64,000 nucleotides of DNA from Actinomycetes bacterium (GTDB lineage: Bacteria > Actinomycetota > Acidimicrobiia > Acidimicrobiales > RAAP-2): contig JAKANY010000007.1 of the NCBI GenBank assembly GCA_021823525.1, positions 1 through 64,000 on the forward strand, given 5' to 3'. Below the pieces are notes generated by a model. It saw nothing but the letters and a program-made list of their open reading frames with translations, did not search any database and was not told the DNA's origin. Positions within the stretch are counted from its first letter, which is position 1; every line of letters starts with the position of its first letter. The position numbers and the translations under genes are program-made. Of this stretch, positions 42,827 to 53,379 are shown piece by piece.

Positions 42827-44698
42827 CTATCCGACCCTCGCCACGAGATAGACGACCACGATGCTCACGCCCAGGACCATGGCCAGTGCGTAGTGGCGTG
42901 CGAAGCCCGACTGGGCCTTGCGCAGCCCCTCGGCGCTGCGCCGCACGCCGCCGGCGACCGCGGCCACGGCGCCGTCGATCACCCGGGGCTCGACGACGGT
43001 GTCGCCCAGCTGCGCGGCGCGCGTCAGCGGCCGCCCGATCGTCGCGTCGTAGGCGTCATCCCAGCGCCACACCCGCTCGAGGAAGCGGCGCTCGTAGACC
43101 GGCGAGCTCACGCGGTTGCGCCAGATCGAGAAGGCGGCGGCCAGCCCCAGCAGGGCCGCCACGACGTCGACGGCCGCCAGCGCGTACTGCGCCCCGGTCG
43201 ACGCGTGCGCCGTCAGGGGCAGGTAGCCGAAAGTCGGGTCCAGGAACCCGGCCAGCGAGTTGTGGTGGATCCACGGCAGGTCGATGACGCCGCCCAGGGT
43301 CGTCAGCACCGCCAGGACCACGAGCGGCACGGTCATCACCCAGGGGGACTCGTGCGGGTCGTGACCGTGGGTGACCTCGCGAAAGCGCTCGGTGCCCCGG
43401 AAGGTGAGGACGAACAGGCGGCTCATGTAGTACGCGGTCAGGATCGCCGTCAGCACGCCGAGCAGCCACAGGGGCTTGGAGTAGGCGTAGACGTTGGTCA
43501 GGACGTCGCCCTTGGCCCAGAACCCCGCGAAGGGCGGGATGCCCGAGATGGCCAGCCACGCGATCAGGAAGGTCGGGAACGTCAGGGGGAGGTAGCGCGC
43601 CAGACCGCCCATCTTGCGCATGTCCTGCTCGCCGTCCAGCGCGTGGATGACCGAGCCCGAGCCCAAGAAGAGCAGGGCCTTGAAGAAGGCGTGGCCGATC
43701 ATCAGGAAGATCGCGGCCGAGTACGCCCCCGCACCCACGGCCAGCACCATGTAGCCGATCTGGGAGACCGTCGAGAACGCCAGCACCTTCTTGATGTCCC
43801 TCTGGGAGGTCGCGATGGTCGCCGCGACGAAGGAGGTCGCCGCGCCGATCACCGCGATCGTCGCGCGACCCGAGCTCGACAGCGCCAGCACCGGGGCCAT
43901 GCGCGCCAGCAGGTACACGCCGGCGGTGACCATGGTGGCCGCGTGGATCAGCGCCGACACCGGGGTCGGGCCCTCCATGGCGTCGGGCAGCCAGTTGAAC
44001 AGCGGGATCTGCGCGCTCTTGCCCGTCGCGGCCAGGAGGAGCGCGAGCACCACCACGGTGGCGCTCACCGAGGTCATCGTGCCGGCGCGGTCGAAGATGC
44101 GCAGGTAGCTCAGGGTGTGGAGGCGGCTGAAGAGCAGGAACATCGCCACCAGCAGGCCCACGTCGCCCACCCGGTTGTAGATGAACGCCTTCTTGCCGGC
44201 GGTGGCCGCGCTGTCGCGGTCGAAGTAGTAGGCGACCAGCCAGTAGGAGCACACGCCCACGCCCTCCCAGCCCACGAAGGTCACGACCAGGTTGTTGGCC
44301 AGGACCAGGGTGAGCATCGAGAACACGAACAGGTTCAGGTACAAGAAGAACTTGCGGAAGTCGCGCTCCCCGTGCATGTAGCCGATCGAGTACAGGTGGA
44401 TGAGCGCCGAGATTCCCGTGACGAACAGGGCCATCGTCACCGACAGCGGGTCGATCAGGAGGGCGGCCGACACGTGCAGCCCGCCGACGTCGAACCACGT
44501 GAACATGGTGACGGTGACCTCGCGCGCGCTGCGCGAGAGCAGGTCCACGTAGGTGGCGACGGCGAACGCGAAGCTGAGGGCCACCGCGCCGGTCCCCACC
44601 GCGCCGATGGCCCGCTCGGACAGGCCGCGGCCGAAGATCAGCACGACCAGGAAGCCGGCGAGCGGCAGCAGCAGGATCAGGGTGGACAGGTGCGCCAT
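42827..44698 (-). CDS. nuoL: NADH-quinone oxidoreductase subunit L
   Basis: A 623-residue distal proton-pumping subunit. The motifs NLVVTFVGWEGVGVCSYWLV, AQIPLFNWLPDAMEGPTPVS and RDIKKVLAFSTVSQIGYM are present, and the C-terminal part includes the long lateral helix region and a final membrane anchor (YALAMVLGVSIVVVYLVAR). An upstream AAGGG gives a fair ribosome site. The gene follows nuoK by one base. Confidence 0.97.
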   Translation of the reverse strand: MAHLSTLILLLPLAGFLVVLIFGRGLSERAIGAVGTGAVALSFAFAVATYVDLLSRSAREVTVTMFTWFDVGGLHVSAALLIDPLSVTMALFVTGISALIHLYSIGYMHGERDFRKFFLYLNLFVFSMLTLVLANNLVVTFVGWEGVGVCSYWLVAYYFDRDSAATAGKKAFIYNRVGDVGLLVAMFLLFSRLHTLSYLRIFDRAGTMTSVSATVVVLALLLAATGKSAQIPLFNWLPDAMEGPTPVSALIHAATMVTAGVYLLARMAPVLALSSSGRATIAVIGAATSFVAATIATSQRDIKKVLAFSTVSQIGYMVLAVGAGAYSAAIFLMIGHAFFKALLFLGSGSVIHALDGEQDMRKMGGLARYLPLTFPTFLIAWLAISGIPPFAGFWAKGDVLTNVYAYSKPLWLLGVLTAILTAYYMSRLFVLTFRGTERFREVTHGHDPHESPWVMTVPLVVLAVLTTLGGVIDLPWIHHNSLAGFLDPTFGYLPLTAHASTGAQYALAAVDVVAALLGLAAAFSIWRNRVSSPVYERRFLERVWRWDDAYDATIGRPLTRAAQLGDTVVEPRVIDGAVAAVAGGVRRSAEGLRKAQSGFARHYALAMVLGVSIVVVYLVARVG

Positions 44699-44699
44699 C

Positions 44700-45005
44700 T
44701 CAGCCCTTCATCTCGGAGAGTTCGTCCACCGACGTCGAGGACCGGCGGCGGAACACCGTGACCACGATGCCCAACCCCACCGTCACCTCGGCGGCGGCCA
44801 CGACCATCACGAAGAAGACGGCCGCCTGGCCGCCGATGTCGCGCAGCGTCCGGGCGAACGTGACGAAGGTGAGGTTCACGGCGTTGAGCAGGAGCTCGAG
44901 GCACATGAACATGATCAGCGCGCTGCGCCGCGTGAGCAGGCCGAAGGTGCCGATGCCGAAGAGCACCGCCGCCAGGACCAGGTACCAGGCCGCGGGGACG
45001 TTCAC
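44700..45005 (-). CDS. nuoK: NADH-quinone oxidoreductase subunit K
   Basis: A 101-residue subunit with three membrane helices and the two buried Glu residues of the proton path ([14 protein letters not shown] and [13 protein letters not shown]). The length is exactly that of the family. The GTG at 45005 overlaps the nuoJ stop and has GGAGG upstream within nuoJ. Confidence 0.96.
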   Translation of the reverse strand: MNVPAAWYLVLAAVLFGIGTFGLLTRRSALIMFMCLELLLNAVNLTFVTFARTLRDIGGQAAVFFVMVVAAAEVTVGLGIVVTVFRRRSSTSVDELSEMKG

Positions 45006-45571
45006 GCCTCCTCCTCTCGGTCCATGCGCCTCTCGCGCCGCGCCAGCAGGACGGCCCCCACGACCGCGATGATCAGCAGCGCGGCGGTGGCCTCGAAGGC
45101 GAACAGGTAGGTCGTGAACACGGCCGTCCCCACGGCGCGCACGTTGCCCGCCCCCACCGCGGCCGGGTGCCCGCTCGTGGAGACCGCGACGGCGCCCGTG
45201 ACCCAGTGCGAGGAGGCCAGCAGCACGATCAGCCCGCCGACGGTGATCACGGCCCCGACGCCCGCCAGGGCGCGCTGGCCCACCAGGGGCTCGACGCGCA
45301 CGGTCTCGAAGCGGTCGACCCCGAGGAACATGATCACGAACAAGAAGAGCACCACGATGGCGCCGGCGTAGACGATGATCTGGACCACGGCGAGGAAGTC
45401 GGCCGCCTGGGCGACGAACGCGACGGCGACGCCGAACAGGGTGAGGATGAGGCTGAGGGCCGCGTGCACCGGGTTCTTGACGGCCAGGACCCCGAGCGCG
45501 CCCACGACGATCATCACCGCGGCGGTGAGGAACGCCAGGATGTCGGGGATGGCGTACGCGGCGGCGATCAC
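45002..45571 (-). CDS. nuoJ: NADH-quinone oxidoreductase subunit J
   Basis: A 189-residue membrane subunit with five hydrophobic helices. [28 protein letters not shown] order and [20 protein letters not shown] are family hallmarks of the TM3 region that drives the proton relay. The GTG at 45571 overlaps the nuoI stop by 4 bases. The C-terminal tail is charged ([12 protein letters not shown]). Confidence 0.95.
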   Translation of the reverse strand: MIAAAYAIPDILAFLTAAVMIVVGALGVLAVKNPVHAALSLILTLFGVAVAFVAQAADFLAVVQIIVYAGAIVVLFLFVIMFLGVDRFETVRVEPLVGQRALAGVGAVITVGGLIVLLASSHWVTGAVAVSTSGHPAAVGAGNVRAVGTAVFTTYLFAFEATAALLIIAVVGAVLLARRERRMDREEEA

Positions 45572-46308
45572 AGCTGGCCTCCCTTGATCGCGCGCCACGC
45601 GGCGATGCGCCCGCGCAGGCCGCGCCCGGCCTCGGGCAGGTCCTGGGGCATCACGTGCCGGAAGAACGCGGTGCGCAGGGGCTTGGACCCCGTCGCCGCG
45701 TCGTCGCGCTCGTCGGACTGGCCGCCCTCGGGGGCGCGCACGCCCACGCCCAGGTCGGCCGTCCACTGGACGACGCCCTCGTAGTCGGCGGCGCCCGCGG
45801 GTGAGGTCGCGCGCATCCAGCCTCCGGTCATCGCGGCCTCGCCCTCGCGCCAGTCCTCCCAGGGCAGCCGCTGGGGCACGCCCTGGTCGTCGACGAGCAG
45901 CTCGGCCTTGGTGTAGATGGCGTCGGCCCGGTTGGAGAAGGAGAACTCGAAGAGCTTGGACTCGGTGATCGCCTGGGTGGGACAGGCCTCCACGCACATG
46001 TCGCAGTGGATGCAGCGCAGGTAGTTGATCTCGTAGACGTAGCCGTAGCGCTCACCGGGTGAGACCGGGTGATCGGGTGGGTTGTCCAGGCCCCGCACGT
46101 GGATGCAGTCCACCGGGCACACGCCAGCGCACAGCTCGCATCCGATGCACTTCTCGGAGCCGTCCTCGTAGCGGTTCAGGACGTGGCGCCCGTGCTGGCG
46201 GGGCTGCTTGGCCCGCTTGGCCTGGGGGTAGGCGGTGGTCACCCGGACGCGGCCCAGGTGCCGCAGGGTGATCTTGAAGCCGCCGAAGAAGTCGAGGGGT
46301 CCGGCCAT
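45568..46308 (-). CDS. nuoI: NADH-quinone oxidoreductase subunit I (two 4Fe-4S clusters)
   Basis: A 246-residue ferredoxin-like subunit. The ligands for clusters N6a and N6b are in [15 protein letters not shown] and [15 protein letters not shown]. It links the hydrophilic arm to the quinone site. It is longer than the usual 160-180 residues because of a C-terminal extension of about 75 residues rich in charged residues, a feature of actinobacterial forms. The ATG shares one base with the nuoH stop. Confidence 0.97.
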   Translation of the reverse strand: MAGPLDFFGGFKITLRHLGRVRVTTAYPQAKRAKQPRQHGRHVLNRYEDGSEKCIGCELCAGVCPVDCIHVRGLDNPPDHPVSPGERYGYVYEINYLRCIHCDMCVEACPTQAITESKLFEFSFSNRADAIYTKAELLVDDQGVPQRLPWEDWREGEAAMTGGWMRATSPAGAADYEGVVQWTADLGVGVRAPEGGQSDERDDAATGSKPLRTAFFRHVMPQDLPEAGRGLRGRIAAWRAIKGGQL

Positions 46309-47540
46309 CAGTCCTCCTCGTGATCGGTGAAGGCGCGGAGCACGCGGCCGGGCAGCGGCCGCTCACCGATCGCGGGCAGCAGCGAGTCGGCGCCCTCCTG
46401 GCGCTGGGCCCCGATGGCCACGGTGCGCGTGAGCAGCGTCCAGGCCAGGATGACCAGGGCGGCCATCAGGAAGCCCCACGACGGGCGGATCAGGAAGCCC
46501 GCCACGATGAGCATCCACCCCAGGCTGAGGGGGATGAGCCGCTTCCAGCCCAGGTCCATGAGCTGGTCGTAGCGGAAGCGCGGCAGCGCGGCGCGGAACC
46601 AGATGTAGCCGAAGGCGAAGAGCGTCGTCTTGATCAGGAACCACAGGATCGGGAAGAGCCAGCGCAGGTGCGGGATGTTGGGCACCCAGCCCGCCGGACC
46701 ACCGAGGAACAGCGTCACGATGATCGCCGACATCGTGATCGTGTTCATGAACTCGGCCAGGTAGAAGACGCCGAAGCGGAAGGACGAGTACTCGGTGTGG
46801 AAGCCGCCCACCAGCTCGGTCTCGGCCTCCACCACATCGAAGGGCGGGCGGTTCAGCTCGGCGGTGATGGCGATGAGGAAGATGACGAAGGGGACGATGC
46901 CCAGCCGGATCAGGTTCCAGTGCCAGATGCCGTGGGCCTGGGCGGCCACGATGTTCTGGGTCGACAGGGACCCGGTGGCCAGCACCACGGTGACGATCGT
47001 CATCCCCAGGGCCGCCTCGTAGCTGATCATCTGCGCGCTCGCGCGCACCGAGGACATCAGCGGGTACTTGGACCCCGACGACCAGCCGGCCAGCACGACG
47101 CCGTAGACCGAGATCCCCGACATGGCGAGCATCAGCAGGACGCCCACGGGCGGATTGGCCATCTGGAGCACGACGGGGTGCCCGGCGATGTCGACGGTCC
47201 CCCCCACGGGCACGATGGCGAAGGTCACCAGTGCCGGGATCAGCGACAGGTACGGCGCCAGCTTGAAGACGAAGCGGTCGGCCTCTTGGGGGACCAGGTC
47301 CTCCTTGACGATGAGCTTGAGCCCGTCGGCGAGGGTCTGGAAGAGCCCGAAGGGACCCCAGCGCGTCGGGCCGATCCGGCTCTGCATGTCCGAGATCGCC
47401 TTGCGCTCGAACCAGATCATCACCGTGACCGCGCCCATCAGGGCGGCGAAGCCCACCACCATGCGCACCAGCACGATCACCACGACGGCCAGCGTCACGC
47501 CGTGGGCGTAGATCGGATCCACCGCGGAGGCCAGCATCAT
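46308..47540 (-). CDS. nuoH: NADH-quinone oxidoreductase subunit H
   Basis: A 410-residue membrane subunit that forms the quinone-binding chamber with nuoB and nuoD. Eight hydrophobic segments are seen. Motifs include MQSRIGPTRWGPFGLFQTLADGLKL, AELNRPPFDVVEAETELVGG and YSSFRFGVFYLAEF. The C-terminal 45 residues are an added cytoplasmic tail. Confidence 0.97.
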   Translation of the reverse strand: MMLASAVDPIYAHGVTLAVVVIVLVRMVVGFAALMGAVTVMIWFERKAISDMQSRIGPTRWGPFGLFQTLADGLKLIVKEDLVPQEADRFVFKLAPYLSLIPALVTFAIVPVGGTVDIAGHPVVLQMANPPVGVLLMLAMSGISVYGVVLAGWSSGSKYPLMSSVRASAQMISYEAALGMTIVTVVLATGSLSTQNIVAAQAHGIWHWNLIRLGIVPFVIFLIAITAELNRPPFDVVEAETELVGGFHTEYSSFRFGVFYLAEFMNTITMSAIIVTLFLGGPAGWVPNIPHLRWLFPILWFLIKTTLFAFGYIWFRAALPRFRYDQLMDLGWKRLIPLSLGWMLIVAGFLIRPSWGFLMAALVILAWTLLTRTVAIGAQRQEGADSLLPAIGERPLPGRVLRAFTDHEED

Positions 47541-50107
47541 CGCGTCTCCAGTCGGACCTGGGCGACGGTCGCGCCCTCGTCGTACACGTCGGCGATCACC
47601 TCGTCACCCTCGATGGTCCCGGTCGCCCCGTCCAGGCTCACCACGTGACGCGGCAGGCCCTCGTCGAGCCGGACCGCCAGGGGGGTGGCCCGCGAGACGC
47701 CCCGCACCAGCACCTCGTCACCCTCCCCCACGCCGAGTCGGTCGGCGTCCATCGGGTTTAGGCCGAGCGTCAGGGGGGCCCGCAGGCCCGCCAGCGCGGG
47801 AGACGCCGCGAGCGCGGCCCCGTGGTCGTAGAGGCGCCGGCCCAGGAGGACCCGCCAGGCGTACGCGTCGACGGGCGGAGCCTCGCGGGCGGGAACCGCC
47901 ACCTCGGCCAGCGACGGGACGATGTGGCCGCGCGCCTCGGGCGTGGCGGTGGCCGCGACGGTCGCGCCGGCGAATGACGCCAGGCCCACCTCGTCGGTCG
48001 AGCGCACCCCGGGGAAGGCGATCGGGTCCAGCACGTGGCGCATCGACACCTCGCCACTGGCCGCGAGGACGCCCTCGAGGCGGCCATCGCTCAGGACCGA
48101 GAGCGCCGGGTAGCCCGTCGAGCGCTCGATCGCCGCGGCCGCCGACTCCACCGTGTCGTAGTCGAGGGCCGATCCGAGCGCGACGGCGAGCTCGGCGGCG
48201 ATGGTCACGTCCGACCACGCGGAACCCGGCGCGCCGACCTTGGCCACGACCGCGCTGACGCGGCCCTCCAGGTTCGTCACGGTGCCGTTGCGCTCGTGCT
48301 GGACGAGCGCGGGGAGCACCACGTCGGCGTGGGCCAGCGTGGGCGAACCGTGGCCGGCCACCGCCACGACGGCGGCGGCGGCGAGCGCCTCGGCGGCACC
48401 CGCAGTGTCCAGAACGTTGCCCAGAACGTCGGCACCCAGCAGCAGCACCGCGCCCTGCGTCCCCTGGCGCATCGCGGCCAGCTGGGCCAACGTGTCGCGC
48501 CCGCCATCGTGCGCGTCGTGGACCCGCCCGGGCCGCCACGAGGGCGCGAGTCCCATGTCGAGGGCGCCGCGCACGTTGCCCCGGCGGAGCGCGACCAGGA
48601 ACCGCGCCGCCGGATAGCGCGCGGCGAGGCGCAGCGCGGCCCGCTCGACGATGGCGGGACTCTCGAGGAGGTTGGCGCGCCCCAGCACGACCACGACGCC
48701 GTCACCGTCGCCCAGCAGCGCCCGGGCGTCAGCCAGGGCGGTCGTGTCGGCGCTCGACGGGCGGGCCCCATCGGTCAGGATCCCCACCACCTCGGCGGCG
48801 TCTCCGGGCGCGACCGGCACGACCACGCGCGCCAGCGAGCGCAGGGCGCTGGGCCCGGTGGCCAGCTCGATCAGGCTGGAGCGACCCGCCGCGAGACCCG
48901 CGCGCAGGCGCAGGAACAGCACGGGGAGCTCCTCGCGCAGGTCACCGGCGAGGGTGACCACGACGCGAGCGCGCGCGGCGTCCTCGATAGTCGCCGGGGG
49001 CAGCGCCTGCACCAGCGTGGCGTCGAGCCCGTCGCCGAACTGGGCGTCGCGGTGCGGGCTGCCCAGCACGTCGCGCACCACCTGGTACCAGGCGTAGGCC
49101 GCCTCGTTGGTCAGGGACGCCCCGCCGATCGCGCCCACTCCGTCGGGGCCGGGCGCCCGCAGGAGCGCGGCGGCTCGGGCCAGGGCGTCGCCCCAGCTGG
49201 TCGCCACGAGTTGCCCGTCGCGCCGCACCAGGGGAGCCGTCAGCCGGGTGCGCGGATCCAGCGGGTCCGTGGACTCGGGGTTCCCATCGACCGCGTCCAG
49301 GGTGAAGCGCCCCTTGTCGCAGAGCCAGCCGTGATTGACCGCATCGCTGTCGAGGCCCAGGACCCGCGTCAGGCGGTTCTCGCTCGACTGGACCGCGATG
49401 CGGCAGCCCACGGCGCACGCCGTGCAGGTACTCTCGACCTGCTCGAGGTCCCACGGGCGCGCGCGGAAGCGGTAGGGCGTGGCCGTCAGCGCGCCCACCG
49501 GGCAGATCTGCACCGTGTTGCCCGAGAAGACCGAGTCGAAGGGCTGGGTGGGGCTGGGCGCGACCTCGATGAGGTCGCCGCGGCCGGCGAAGTCGATCTG
49601 GGCGTCGCCGGCGACCTCGGCGGCGAAGCGCGTGCAGCGCGAGCACTGGATGCAGCGCTCCCGATCCAGCAGGACGAGGGGGCCGATCGCGACGGGCTTG
49701 ATGTAGTGACGCTTCTCCTCGACGAAGCGCGTCTCGCCCGAGCCGTGCGCCAGCGTCTGGTCCTGGAGCGGGCACTCGCCACCCTTGTCGCACACTGGGC
49801 AGTCGAGGGGGTGGTTGGCCAGCAGGAACTCGAGGACCCCGTCCTGGGCCTTCTTGGCCTTGTCCGAGTCGGTGATCACCGCCATGCCGTCGCTGACGCG
49901 CACGAAGCACGCGGGCTGGAGCGTCGCGCCCCGCGGGCTGTCGACCTCGACCAGGCACATGCGGCACACGCCGACGGGTTCCATGCGCGGGTGGTAGCAG
50001 AAGCGCGGGATGAAGACGCCCGCGTGCTCGGCCGCCTCGATGAGCAGCTCACCGGGCTGGGCGGCCACGGTGCGCCCGTTGAGGGTGATCGAGATGGGCT
50101 CAGGCAT
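47537..50107 (-). CDS. nuoG: NADH-quinone oxidoreductase subunit G
   Basis: An 856-residue iron-sulfur subunit. The [2Fe-2S] ligands are in CYHPRMEPVGVCRMC plus a later Cys; cluster N5/N4 ligands are in HPLDCPVCDKGGEC and CIQCSRCTRFA. The N7 motif CTACAVGC with a later Cys (HGWLCDKGRF) is also complete, so the fourth cluster should be present. The rest is a molybdopterin oxidoreductase-like fold with no metal cofactor. The ATG start overlaps the end of nuoF by 8 bases. Confidence 0.96.
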   Translation of the reverse strand: MPEPISITLNGRTVAAQPGELLIEAAEHAGVFIPRFCYHPRMEPVGVCRMCLVEVDSPRGATLQPACFVRVSDGMAVITDSDKAKKAQDGVLEFLLANHPLDCPVCDKGGECPLQDQTLAHGSGETRFVEEKRHYIKPVAIGPLVLLDRERCIQCSRCTRFAAEVAGDAQIDFAGRGDLIEVAPSPTQPFDSVFSGNTVQICPVGALTATPYRFRARPWDLEQVESTCTACAVGCRIAVQSSENRLTRVLGLDSDAVNHGWLCDKGRFTLDAVDGNPESTDPLDPRTRLTAPLVRRDGQLVATSWGDALARAAALLRAPGPDGVGAIGGASLTNEAAYAWYQVVRDVLGSPHRDAQFGDGLDATLVQALPPATIEDAARARVVVTLAGDLREELPVLFLRLRAGLAAGRSSLIELATGPSALRSLARVVVPVAPGDAAEVVGILTDGARPSSADTTALADARALLGDGDGVVVVLGRANLLESPAIVERAALRLAARYPAARFLVALRRGNVRGALDMGLAPSWRPGRVHDAHDGGRDTLAQLAAMRQGTQGAVLLLGADVLGNVLDTAGAAEALAAAAVVAVAGHGSPTLAHADVVLPALVQHERNGTVTNLEGRVSAVVAKVGAPGSAWSDVTIAAELAVALGSALDYDTVESAAAAIERSTGYPALSVLSDGRLEGVLAASGEVSMRHVLDPIAFPGVRSTDEVGLASFAGATVAATATPEARGHIVPSLAEVAVPAREAPPVDAYAWRVLLGRRLYDHGAALAASPALAGLRAPLTLGLNPMDADRLGVGEGDEVLVRGVSRATPLAVRLDEGLPRHVVSLDGATGTIEGDEVIADVYDEGATVAQVRLETR

Positions 50108-51404
50108 GCGGGCAGCTCCCGTGGTGGACGTGCGCGTAGAAGTCGTCGCGGAACCGCGAGATCGCCGACGTGATCGACGAGGGGATCGAGGGACCGAGCA
50201 CGCAGATCGTCGTCTGCTGGGGCGGCCAGTTGAGACCTGGGGAGATGTTGTCGCACAGGTCCAGCAGCAGGTCCACGTCCTCGGTGCGTCCTCCCCCGTG
50301 CTCGAGGCGGTAGAGGATCCTCTCGACCCAGCCCGACCCCTCGCGGCACGGCGTGCACTGCCCGCACGACTCGCGCGAGAAGAACTTGGTGATCCGCCAC
50401 GCCGCGCGCACCACGCACGTCGTGTCGTCCATGACGACGATGGACCCGGACCCGAGCATCGACCCCGCCGCGCCGACCTCGTCCTGGCCCAGCACCATGT
50501 CGAGGTGCTCGGGGAAGAACCACGGTGCCGAGACGCCCCCGGGGATGAAGGCCCGCAGCTCGTGGCCCCCCGGGATCCCGCCACCCAGCTCGGGATCGAA
50601 GATCAGGTCGCGGAACGTGTTCTTGACCATCTCGATCTCGTAGACGCCGGGCCGGTTGACGCGGCCCGAGAGCGCGAACATGCGCGTACCCGTCGAGCGG
50701 CCACCGCCCAGCGCGGCGAAGGCGGCACCGCCGTGCAGGACGATCCACGGCAGGTTTGACATGGTCTCGACGTTGTTGACGACCGTCGGCTCGCCGTAGA
50801 GCCCGGTGACGGCCGGGAAGAAGGGCGGCTTGATGCGCGGGAAGCCGCGCTTGCCCTCGAGGGCCTCGAGGAGCGCCGTCTCCTCGCCGCAGATGTAGGC
50901 ACCGGCCCCCGGGTGCACCACCAGGTCGACCGAGAAGCTCGACCCCAGGATGTGGCGGCCCAGCGCGCCGTGCTCGTAGGCCTCGTTGATCGCCTGCTGC
51001 ACCCGCTCGAGGCCCAGCGCGAACTCGCCGCGCAGGAAGATGAAGGCCTGCGTGACCTGCAGGGCGTAGGCCGCGATGATCACGCCCTCGACCAGCTGGT
51101 GCGGGTCGCGCTCGACCAGGTAGTGGTCCTTGAAGGTGGCCGGCTCGGACTCGTCGCCGTTGACCACCAGGTAGGAGATCGGCGACTTGCGCAGCATCGA
51201 CCACTTGCGCCCGGCGGGAAACCCGGCTCCCCCCCGCCCCAGCAGCGAGGCGGCGTCGACCTCGGCGGCTACGGCCTCGGGATGCATCGTCAGCGCCTGG
51301 CGCAGCCCGGCGTACCCGCCGGTCTCCAGGTAGCGCGCGAGGGTGTGGGAGTCGGCCATCTCGCGGCGCGACGTCACGATCGGATTTGCGTCCAGCACAG
51401 CCAC
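50100..51404 (-). CDS. nuoF: NADH-quinone oxidoreductase subunit F (NADH and FMN site)
   Basis: A 434-residue flavoprotein that oxidises NADH. Present are the NADH/FMN motif LLGRGGAGFPAGRKW, VVNGDESEPATFKDH, AYICGEETALLEALEG, and the N3 cluster site SCGQCTPCREG with a distal Cys. The GTG at 51404 shares its first base with the nuoE stop (TAGTG). Confidence 0.97.
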   Translation of the reverse strand: MAVLDANPIVTSRREMADSHTLARYLETGGYAGLRQALTMHPEAVAAEVDAASLLGRGGAGFPAGRKWSMLRKSPISYLVVNGDESEPATFKDHYLVERDPHQLVEGVIIAAYALQVTQAFIFLRGEFALGLERVQQAINEAYEHGALGRHILGSSFSVDLVVHPGAGAYICGEETALLEALEGKRGFPRIKPPFFPAVTGLYGEPTVVNNVETMSNLPWIVLHGGAAFAALGGGRSTGTRMFALSGRVNRPGVYEIEMVKNTFRDLIFDPELGGGIPGGHELRAFIPGGVSAPWFFPEHLDMVLGQDEVGAAGSMLGSGSIVVMDDTTCVVRAAWRITKFFSRESCGQCTPCREGSGWVERILYRLEHGGGRTEDVDLLLDLCDNISPGLNWPPQQTTICVLGPSIPSSITSAISRFRDDFYAHVHHGSCPHA

Positions 51405-52030
51405 TACGAGGCCTCCTTGGCCGCCGCCTCGCGCGCCTCGCGCGCCTCGCGCGCCTCGCGCCGCTCCTCGGCCAGCTCGGTCGCGCCCACCCGCAGCCCG
51501 CCGGACCGGCGCACGCGGATCAGCGTGCCGTGAGGCGGGATGTCGTGGTCGCGACGTCCCGCCCGCAGGTCCTCGAGGAGCTGGTCGAGCTGGTCGGGAG
51601 TCGTGGTGTGCACGTAGCGGTGGTTCACCTGGACCGCGGGCGCGACGTTGCAGTCGGCCAGGCACTCGGTCTCCTCGAGCGTGAAGAGCCCATCGGCGGT
51701 CGTGCCCCCGACCTCGCAGTCGAGGGAGCGCCGCGCGTGCTCGAGCAGCTCCTCGCCCCCCGCGAGCAGGCACGCGATGTTGGTGCACACGCCCACCACG
51801 TAGCGGCCCACCGGCTCGAGGTGGAACATGTCGTAGAAGGCGGCCGTGCCGCGCACCTCGGCGGGCGTCGTGCCGGTCAGCTGCGCAACCTCGGCCATCC
51901 CCGCATCGGTGAGGTAGCCGTCCTGCTCCTGCGCAAGGTGCAGCAGGGGAAGCATCGCCGAGCGCCGGCGCGGGTAGAGCGACACCAGCTCCTCGGCCCG
52001 CTGGCGGATGTCACTGCGGAAATGGGTCAT
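51404..52030 (-). CDS. nuoE: NADH-quinone oxidoreductase subunit E
   Basis: A 208-residue thioredoxin-fold subunit with the N1a [2Fe-2S] ligands in VCTNIACLLAGG and CLADCNVAPAV. The C-terminus is extended by a Glu/Ala/Arg-rich helix (AEERREAREAREAREAAA) encoded by a short imperfect repeat. The ATG overlaps the nuoD stop. Confidence 0.95.
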   Translation of the reverse strand: MTHFRSDIRQRAEELVSLYPRRRSAMLPLLHLAQEQDGYLTDAGMAEVAQLTGTTPAEVRGTAAFYDMFHLEPVGRYVVGVCTNIACLLAGGEELLEHARRSLDCEVGGTTADGLFTLEETECLADCNVAPAVQVNHRYVHTTTPDQLDQLLEDLRAGRRDHDIPPHGTLIRVRRSGGLRVGATELAEERREAREAREAREAAAKEAS

Positions 52031-53379
52031 CGATCCACCTCTCCCATGATGGGGTCGACCGTCGAGATGACAGTGATGGCGTCGGACATCGACCCGCCGC
52101 GCATGAGCAGCGGGATGGCCTGGAGGTTCACGAAGCTGGGTCCGCGCACGTGCAGCCGGTAGGGCTTGGGCCCCCCGTCGGAGACCAGGTAGCAGCCCAG
52201 CTCTCCGCGGGGCGACTCGACGGCCGAGTACACCTCGCCGGCCGGGACCCGGAACCCCTCGGTGAAGAGCTTGAAGTGGTGGATCAGCGCCTCCATGGAC
52301 TCGCCGATGCGGGCCCGCGGCGGCGGCGTCACCTTGGGGTCCTGCGTGCGGTAGTCACCCGCGGGCATGCGCTCGAGGCACTGGCGCACGATGCGCACCG
52401 ACTCGCGGATCTCGTTGAGGCGCACCGCGTACCGGTCGAAGTTGTCGCCGTAGGTCCCGACGATCACGTCGAAGTCGACCTCGTCGTAGGCCAGGTAGGG
52501 CATCGTGCGCCGCAGGTCCCAGGCCACCCCCGTCGAGCGCAGCAGGGGACCGGTCACCGACAGCGCGAGCGCCTCCTCGGCGGTGAGGGGCGCCACCCCG
52601 ACCATGCGCTCGCGGAAGATCGGCTGACCCGTGAGCAGCTGGTCGTACTCGTAGGAGCGCTCCTCCACGGTGTCGCAGATGACCTCCACGTCGTCCTGCC
52701 ATCCGTCGGGCAGGTCGGCGGCCACCCCCCCGGGACGCACGTAGTTCAGGTTCATGCGCAGCCCGGCGGTCTTCTCGAAGAAGGCCAGGATGAGCTCGCG
52801 CTCGCGGAACCCGAAGATCATCATGGTCGTCGATCCGACGTCCATGCCGTTGGTCGCCATCCACACCAGGTGCGAGGCCATGCGGTTCAGCTCGGCCATC
52901 ATCATGCGGATCCACACCGCGCGCGCCGGGACCTCGAGGTCTAAGAGGGCCTCGACGGCCATCGCGAAGGACAGCTCGTTGATCACCGGGCTCAGGTAGT
53001 CCATGCGCGTGACGTTGACGCCGCCTTGGACGTAGCTCAGCTGCTCGCCGGTCTTCTCCATGCCGGTGTGCAGATAGCCGATGACCGGCTTGGCGCGCAG
53101 GATGAACTCGCCGTCGAGCTCGATCATGATCCGCAGCACGCCGTGCGTCGACGGGTGCGACGGGCCCATGTTGAGGATCATCGTCTCGTCGTCGCGGCGC
53201 TCGACGTCCACGTCGCTGGGGTCGAAGGCGTGTCCCTCGAGCCGCACGACCGAGCCGACCTCGCGACCGAGCTCGGAGCCCGCCGTGTCCCGGCGCTGCT
53301 GGAGCTCCTGGGCCCCTTCGGACGTCTCGGCGGTGAGCAGGTCAGGTCGCTCGGCGACGCGCACGGTGGGATCGCTCAT
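52027..53379 (-). CDS. nuoD: NADH-quinone oxidoreductase subunit D
   Basis: A 450-residue 49-kDa-type subunit. NMGPSHPSTHGVLR, with the quinone-site His, and GYLHTGMEKTGEQLSYVQG are conserved. The first 65 residues form a charged extension. The ATG overlaps the nuoC stop (ATGA). nuoC and nuoD are separate, unlike the enterobacterial fusion. Confidence 0.97.
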   Translation of the reverse strand: MSDPTVRVAERPDLLTAETSEGAQELQQRRDTAGSELGREVGSVVRLEGHAFDPSDVDVERRDDETMILNMGPSHPSTHGVLRIMIELDGEFILRAKPVIGYLHTGMEKTGEQLSYVQGGVNVTRMDYLSPVINELSFAMAVEALLDLEVPARAVWIRMMMAELNRMASHLVWMATNGMDVGSTTMMIFGFRERELILAFFEKTAGLRMNLNYVRPGGVAADLPDGWQDDVEVICDTVEERSYEYDQLLTGQPIFRERMVGVAPLTAEEALALSVTGPLLRSTGVAWDLRRTMPYLAYDEVDFDVIVGTYGDNFDRYAVRLNEIRESVRIVRQCLERMPAGDYRTQDPKVTPPPRARIGESMEALIHHFKLFTEGFRVPAGEVYSAVESPRGELGCYLVSDGGPKPYRLHVRGPSFVNLQAIPLLMRGGSMSDAITVISTVDPIMGEVDR